From an uncultured Prevotellaceae bacterium (GTDB lineage Bacteria; Bacteroidota; Bacteroidia; Bacteroidales; Muribaculaceae), in NCBI GenBank assembly GCA_945983195.1, contig CAMFSS010000073.1:1-8632 (forward strand): a DNA stretch of 8,632 bases. The letters are read 5' to 3'. Position 1 is the first letter of the stretch; each line of letters starts with the position of its first letter. The position numbers were made by a program, and so were the translations under genes. Below the pieces are notes generated by a model that was not told the origin of the DNA, made no database searches, and saw nothing but the letters and a program-made list of their open reading frames with translations. This document shows, one piece after another, positions 5,624 through 8,632 of the stretch.

Positions 5624-6597
5624 TTCTTTATGGGTGTGTTTCCCGACTTATTTACACCTGGCTTTGGCTTGAATCGGCGGGTACGTAGCATCTGAGTTTC
5701 TGATGCTGCTTGACCTGGCTGTGATGTGCTGTCGGCAGCAACTTCCTTTTCGGCCTCTTCAGCCTTACGCTTCAAGGTCTTAGGATTCAGTGATTTTGGC
5801 CCGGCCCATTTTTGTACATCGAAAATGTGATAATGGTCTTTGTCGAGACGCGTGCGCAGCATCATCAGGCTGTCGATGAATATACATTCGCGAGTAGAGG
5901 GGTCGGTGGCAATATATCCGTACACACGCTTCACACGTTTTGTGGAGTCGCTTTGCAGTTTCACCAAAGTTTCACCCTCTGTTCCTGAAGTTCGAGAGGC
6001 AAAGGATGTGGTTCCGTCGTAATAATCGGCACCCACAAACACTTTCACGCTGCTGATTGTATTGCGCAAGCGATAGACGAGAGTATAAAGGTCTCCGCTT
6101 TTGTCGTCGGGCTTTTGGTTGAAGTCGAAGCGAATGATGTTGCGCTTATATTGAGGCTGGAGAATCCATGAGCGTTCCTTGTCCCAAATGTCGGCACTGT
6201 CGCCGACATTCGGGTAGCGTTTCTTTATTCGCTTTACTTTCACGCCTTTAGGGCTTTCAGCTTGAGCAAGAGCCATTTCCTCGTCTTCAAGCCGTTCAAT
6301 CACACCATCGTAGACCTTGATGTATTTGCTCACGTTGTGTCCATACCAAACCATCGAAGAGTCGAATTCCTCTTGCGTCACACCATGCTTGGCGAAGACT
6401 GATTGCCTGACTACGGCCTTGATTGAGTCGCTGTTGTACTTCTGGAGGTTCAAATCAATGATAGCCTCGCTCTTGTGAATGTCGGTGAGCAAATCAATCA
6501 TCTCTCCCTCGTCGAGCACTTTGTCGGGTTGGGAGTTGCAACTGTTGAGAAGCAACAGAGCCAATGAAAATAATATGGTGCGAGTGGTGCAGGTCAT
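5620..6597 (-). CDS. DUF4296-domain lipoprotein
   Basis: This is a 325-residue lipoprotein of unknown function, of a type common in Bacteroidota. The N-terminus has a short positive start, a hydrophobic stretch and the lipobox LNSC, so signal peptidase II would cleave before Cys20. The following residues (NSQPDK) lack the strongly acidic run used for surface export, so anchoring on the periplasmic face of a membrane is likely. The DUF4296-type region is about residues 29-105, with DEGEMIDLLTDIHKSEAI, FAKHGVTQEEFDSSMVWY and a helical tail. A beta-rich middle (about 150-265) follows, then a low-complexity, charged tail ending RRFKPKPGVNKSGNTPIKK. Its ATG overlaps the lspA stop by four bases, placing it beside the enzyme that processes such proteins. 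The DUF4296 assignment is from memory of the family's motifs and context. Confidence 0.82.
   Translation of the reverse strand: MTCTTRTILFSLALLLLNSCNSQPDKVLDEGEMIDLLTDIHKSEAIIDLNLQKYNSDSIKAVVRQSVFAKHGVTQEEFDSSMVWYGHNVSKYIKVYDGVIERLEDEEMALAQAESPKGVKVKRIKKRYPNVGDSADIWDKERSWILQPQYKRNIIRFDFNQKPDDKSGDLYTLVYRLRNTISSVKVFVGADYYDGTTSFASRTSGTEGETLVKLQSDSTKRVKRVYGYIATDPSTRECIFIDSLMMLRTRLDKDHYHIFDVQKWAGPKSLNPKTLKRKAEEAEKEVAADSTSQPGQAASETQMLRTRRFKPKPGVNKSGNTPIKK
6187..6210 (-). repeat. Perfect 9-bp inverted repeat within the DUF4296 gene
   Basis: AATGTCGGC (6187-6195) and GCCGACATT (6202-6210) pair perfectly around a six-base loop, in mid-gene codons for PNVGDSADI. A perfect 9-bp stem with a short loop is mildly unusual for a window of this size, but chance is quite possible. 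Confidence 0.6.
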
Positions 6598-7262
6598 TTA
6601 GAATTGTCGTCGGTTGGAGTGATTTCTTCGTTTTCGTTGTCGGAAGTCATTTTCAGTGCATTTCCCGAGAGGTGGCGCGAATAGAAAAGAATGAGCACAA
6701 TCACGCCCACACTGAGCGCAGCATCGGCGATGTTGAAAATTGGCTGGAAGAACACAAAGTGGTTACCGCCAACCCAGGGCATCCAGTCAGGCCAGTTCCA
6801 CTCTACAAGAGGGAAATAGAGCATGTCGACCACACGACCATTGAACAGCGTGCCGTAGCCACCATCGGGGGGGAACAGTGTTGCAGTGTATGGGAAGCCT
6901 GGAGCATCGAAAATCAAGCCATAGAATATGCAGTCGATTACGTTGCCCGCTGCACCTGCCGTGATTAGCGCAATGCAAACGAAATACCCGATGGGAATGT
7001 CGGTGCGGCAGCGAATGCGGTAGATGTAGTAGATAAACAGTCCTACGGCAATGATTCGGAACCAAGTGAGAATCAGCTTGCTGCCAAATTCAAAACCGAA
7101 TGCCATTCCATTGTTCTCAATGAAATAGAGGCGGAACCAATCGGTTATGACATATTCTTCACCATAGAAGAAGTTGGTCTTAACCCATATTTTTACAATC
7201 TGGTCTATCAATATGACTGCCACGATAATAATCGTGGCAAGCCATCCTTTTGATAACTTCAT
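6594..7262 (-). CDS. lspA: Lipoprotein signal peptidase (signal peptidase II)
   Basis: LspA is the inner-membrane aspartic protease that removes signal peptides from lipidated prolipoproteins. Four membrane segments are visible, near residues 8-26, 62-82, 90-112 and 174-194. Conserved motifs are DQIVK (20-24), ENNGMAFG (49-56), GNVID (106-110), VVDMLYF (144-150) and FNIADAALSVG (176-186). Catalytic aspartates are expected at 146 and 180. At 222 residues it is longer than the usual 160-170. The extra length is a loop of about 20 residues between GNVID and VVD, an aromatic-rich segment before FNIAD (WNWPDWMPWVGG), and an acidic tail. Such loops are typical of Bacteroidota LspA. GNVIDC has Cys where many proteobacterial enzymes have Arg. 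It begins two bases after the TraR/DksA stop and overlaps the DUF4296 lipoprotein start. Confidence 0.95.
   Translation of the reverse strand: MKLSKGWLATIIIVAVILIDQIVKIWVKTNFFYGEEYVITDWFRLYFIENNGMAFGFEFGSKLILTWFRIIAVGLFIYYIYRIRCRTDIPIGYFVCIALITAGAAGNVIDCIFYGLIFDAPGFPYTATLFPPDGGYGTLFNGRVVDMLYFPLVEWNWPDWMPWVGGNHFVFFQPIFNIADAALSVGVIVLILFYSRHLSGNALKMTSDNENEEITPTDDNSK
7218..7239 (-). repeat. Perfect 9-bp hairpin early in lspA
   Basis: TGCCACGAT (7218-7226) and ATCGTGGCA (7231-7239) pair perfectly around a four-base AATA loop, with five G-C pairs. The stem covers lspA codons 8-15, starting about 23 bases after the ATG, so it could affect early elongation or initiation. The encoded residues (A-T-I-I-I-V-A) are part of the first membrane helix, and the pairing may be incidental to those codons. 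Confidence 0.65.
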
Positions 7263-7264
7263 TC

Positions 7265-7651
7265 TTAATTCTTTCGGTTATCGTTGTTTTTAACTTCAAT
7301 AGCAAGAGTGGCGTGAGGAACAGCCCTCAAACGCTCCTTTGGAATCAGTTTGCCGGTTGCACGGCAGATTCCGTATGTCTTGTTCTCAATTCTCACAAGC
7401 GCAGCCTGAAGTTTCTGAATGAATTTCAGTTGGCGCTGTGCCAATTGTCCTGCCTCCTCCTTGCCGAGAGTGTTGGCTCCCTCTTCAAGAACTTTGAAAG
7501 TAGGACTCGTGTCGGCGACATCATTGCCGTCGGTGTTCATCACATTCGAGCGCAGAAGCTCATAATCTTTATTGGCTTTTTCAAGTTTAGCAAGAATCAA
7601 CTCTTTGAATTCCTGCAATTCCTCATCGGAATAACGTGTCTTTTCGCTCAT
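7265..7651 (-). CDS. TraR/DksA-family transcription regulator with a degenerate zinc finger
   Basis: DksA-type proteins insert a coiled coil into the RNA polymerase secondary channel and, with ppGpp, adjust rRNA and biosynthesis promoters. The 128-residue protein shows two helical segments (about 9-38 and 60-91) around a tip reading DVADTS (44-49), comparable to DxxDxA at the E. coli DksA tip. The C-terminal finger is recognisable as YGICRATGKLIPKERLRAVPHATLAIEVK, residues 93-121, but only one of the four zinc cysteines remains (Cys96). Thr99, Val111/Pro112 and Ala114/Thr115 stand around the other sites. This cysteine-poor form is, to my knowledge, normal in Bacteroidota. It lies 23 bases after ileS and two bases before lspA, a common Bacteroidales order. 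Its binding and regulatory role here are inferred from the family. Confidence 0.9.
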   Translation of the reverse strand: MSEKTRYSDEELQEFKELILAKLEKANKDYELLRSNVMNTDGNDVADTSPTFKVLEEGANTLGKEEAGQLAQRQLKFIQKLQAALVRIENKTYGICRATGKLIPKERLRAVPHATLAIEVKNNDNRKN

Positions 7652-7674
7652 AAGATTATAGTTTTATATGGTAG

Positions 7675-8632
7675 TTAAGATTTTGTAACGTTCACAGTGA
7701 GTGAATATCCGTCCATATCAAGCTCAATGCAGTCTTCATCTGCAATGTTGTCGGATACCGTGAGTGAGTCGGCAAGCACTTGCTTTGAGATATAGTCGGA
7801 ATATTCTGCTATTGCTGCATTAGAGTTCTCGTTGGAAGAGATAGCAACCTTGATTCGGTCCGTGATATCGAAATCCTTGTCTTTGCGAATGTTTTGGATT
7901 CGGTTGACAATCTCGCGTGCTATTCCTTCGCGGCGCAGTTCCTCGGTAACGGTGATGTCGAGAGCCACAGTGAGATTACCCTCGTTGGCAACGAGCCATC
8001 CGGGAATATCCTCTGAAATGATTTCCACATCGCAAGCCTCAACGGTTGCAGGATTGCCGTCGATAGAGAAAGTGAATGTGCCAGACTTTTCAAATTCAAT
8101 GATGTCGGCTTGGCTCATCTCTGAAATCATCTTTCCGAGCTGTTTCATTACCTTGCCGTGCTTAGGACCGAGTTTTCTGAAGTCGGGCTTTACACGCTTT
8201 ACGAGCACACCGTCCTCATTGCCTACAAACTTGATGTTCTTCACATTGACCTCGCTGAGAATCAAGCTGCTCATAGCTTCGATATCGGCTTTCTGTGCTT
8301 CGCTTATCACTGGAACCATGATGGTGCTGAGCGGCTGTCGCACCTTGAGGTTAGCCTTACGGCGCAGTGCAAGCACCATTGAAGTGCAGTCTTGAGCTAC
8401 TTGCATCTGTTCCTCGAGTGTCGGATTGATTACGCTCTCATCAACTTTCGGGAACTCTGCAAGGTGTACTGACTTTGCAGAGTCCTTGGTTACTGCGGTG
8501 AGGTCGCGATAGAGCTTGTCGGCGAAGAATGGGGAGATAGGAGCAATGAGCAGTGCCACGGTCTCAAGGCAAGTGTAAAGAGTCTGGTAGGCAGAAAGTT
8601 TGTCGGTGGTCATTTCTCCTGCCCAGAAACGC
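7675..8632 (-). CDS. ileS: Isoleucyl-tRNA synthetase, C-terminal part (5' end outside window)
   Basis: IleRS charges tRNA-Ile with isoleucine in the cytoplasm. About 318 C-terminal residues are present. The frame stays open to the right edge, where RFWAGEMTTDKLSAYQTLY reads through the ATG at 8613, so that ATG is internal. The visible part is the anticodon-binding helical domain (LYTCLETVALLIAPISPFFAD, and LALRRKANLKVRQPL), followed by the long C-terminal domain (DUF5915-like) with TEELRREGIAREIVNRIQNIRK. The latter, and the lack of a CxxC zinc module at the C-terminus, mark the eukaryote-like (type 2) IleRS class, in which some members resist mupirocin. The HIGH and KMSKS signatures are outside the window. 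Full-length homologues have about 1100 residues or more. A 9-bp inverted repeat with a 12-base loop (8454-8483) lies within it. Confidence 0.96.
   Translation of the reverse strand, partial: RFWAGEMTTDKLSAYQTLYTCLETVALLIAPISPFFADKLYRDLTAVTKDSAKSVHLAEFPKVDESVINPTLEEQMQVAQDCTSMVLALRRKANLKVRQPLSTIMVPVISEAQKADIEAMSSLILSEVNVKNIKFVGNEDGVLVKRVKPDFRKLGPKHGKVMKQLGKMISEMSQADIIEFEKSGTFTFSIDGNPATVEACDVEIISEDIPGWLVANEGNLTVALDITVTEELRREGIAREIVNRIQNIRKDKDFDITDRIKVAISSNENSNAAIAEYSDYISKQVLADSLTVSDNIADEDCIELDMDGYSLTVNVTKS

Noticed and set aside
7341..7372. Bulged hairpin in the TraR/DksA gene (GGAATC/GATTCC plus TGCCG/CGGCA)
   Set aside because: It needs a four-base bulge, has short stems and lies over conserved finger codons, so codon constraint explains it well enough.
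7832..8395. Long plus-strand open frame opposite ileS
   Set aside because: It is a serine/threonine-rich mirror of a well-supported ileS with no recognisable domain. The other plus-strand frames (for example 2615-3019, 6564-6968 and 7250-7678) are likewise antisense to confirmed genes.
8454..8483. 9-bp inverted repeat ACTCTGCAA/TTGCAGAGT in ileS
   Set aside because: With a 12-base loop this is close to chance expectation for the window, and it is mid-gene with no regulatory context.
7675..8613. A complete 312-residue gene starting at 8613
   Set aside because: The frame is open to the right edge and the upstream codons encode RFWAGE, which continues into the IleRS sequence. The ATG is internal to ileS.
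1..8632. Mobile elements, CRISPR arrays, tRNA/rRNA genes, phage or defence genes
   Set aside because: I saw no transposase, integrase, spaced direct repeats, cloverleaf or toxin-antitoxin pattern. Nearly all sequence is accounted for by core metabolic and housekeeping genes on one strand.

Overview
The window looks like ordinary chromosomal core sequence from a Bacteroidales bacterium, probably a gut member such as Muribaculaceae or Prevotellaceae (family placement is tentative). The clues are the protein families and their order: an eukaryote-type IleRS C-terminus, then a cysteine-poor TraR/DksA protein, an enlarged LspA and a DUF4296 lipoprotein. Most starts lack a Shine-Dalgarno sequence, and a promoter matches the Bacteroidota TAnnTTTG -7 element. 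All ten protein genes lie on the minus strand, so transcription runs from high to low coordinates.

Block 1 (8632 down to 5312) holds the 3' part of ileS, a TraR/DksA-type regulator, lspA (lipoprotein signal peptidase), a DUF4296 lipoprotein and an unrecognised 103-residue protein. Spacings are 23 and 2 nt, followed by two ATGA overlaps, so this is one tightly coupled unit. It ends at an AT-rich 10-bp hairpin (5304-5333). Three perfect hairpins lie inside its coding sequence; the strongest has 12 bp and sits near the start of the 103-residue gene.

Block 2 (5295 down to 878) begins with a good Bacteroidota promoter candidate. It carries purU (10-formyl-THF hydrolase), then hisH, hisA, hisF and hisIE, then ftsE. 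The his genes cover four consecutive histidine steps, from phosphoribosyl-ATP to imidazole-glycerol phosphate plus AICAR, and are arranged in reverse pathway order. hisG, hisD, hisC and hisB are not here. AICAR is recycled to purines using 10-formyl-THF, the PurU substrate, so purU and hisHF touch the same one-carbon branch. The ftsE start lies inside the end of hisIE, and ftsX is absent.

Block 3 (688 down to the left edge) is the N-terminal half of a lysine/threonine-pathway aspartate kinase. Its reading frame meets a stop in a highly conserved motif only 14 bases from the window edge, with several other unexpected residues close by. This is either an edge artefact or a broken gene.

I see no mobile element, CRISPR array, tRNA, rRNA, phage gene or defence system, and no convincing undescribed system. 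The items most worth a second look are the coding-region hairpins of block 1, the 103-residue protein, the lysC stop and the purU-his-ftsE linkage.
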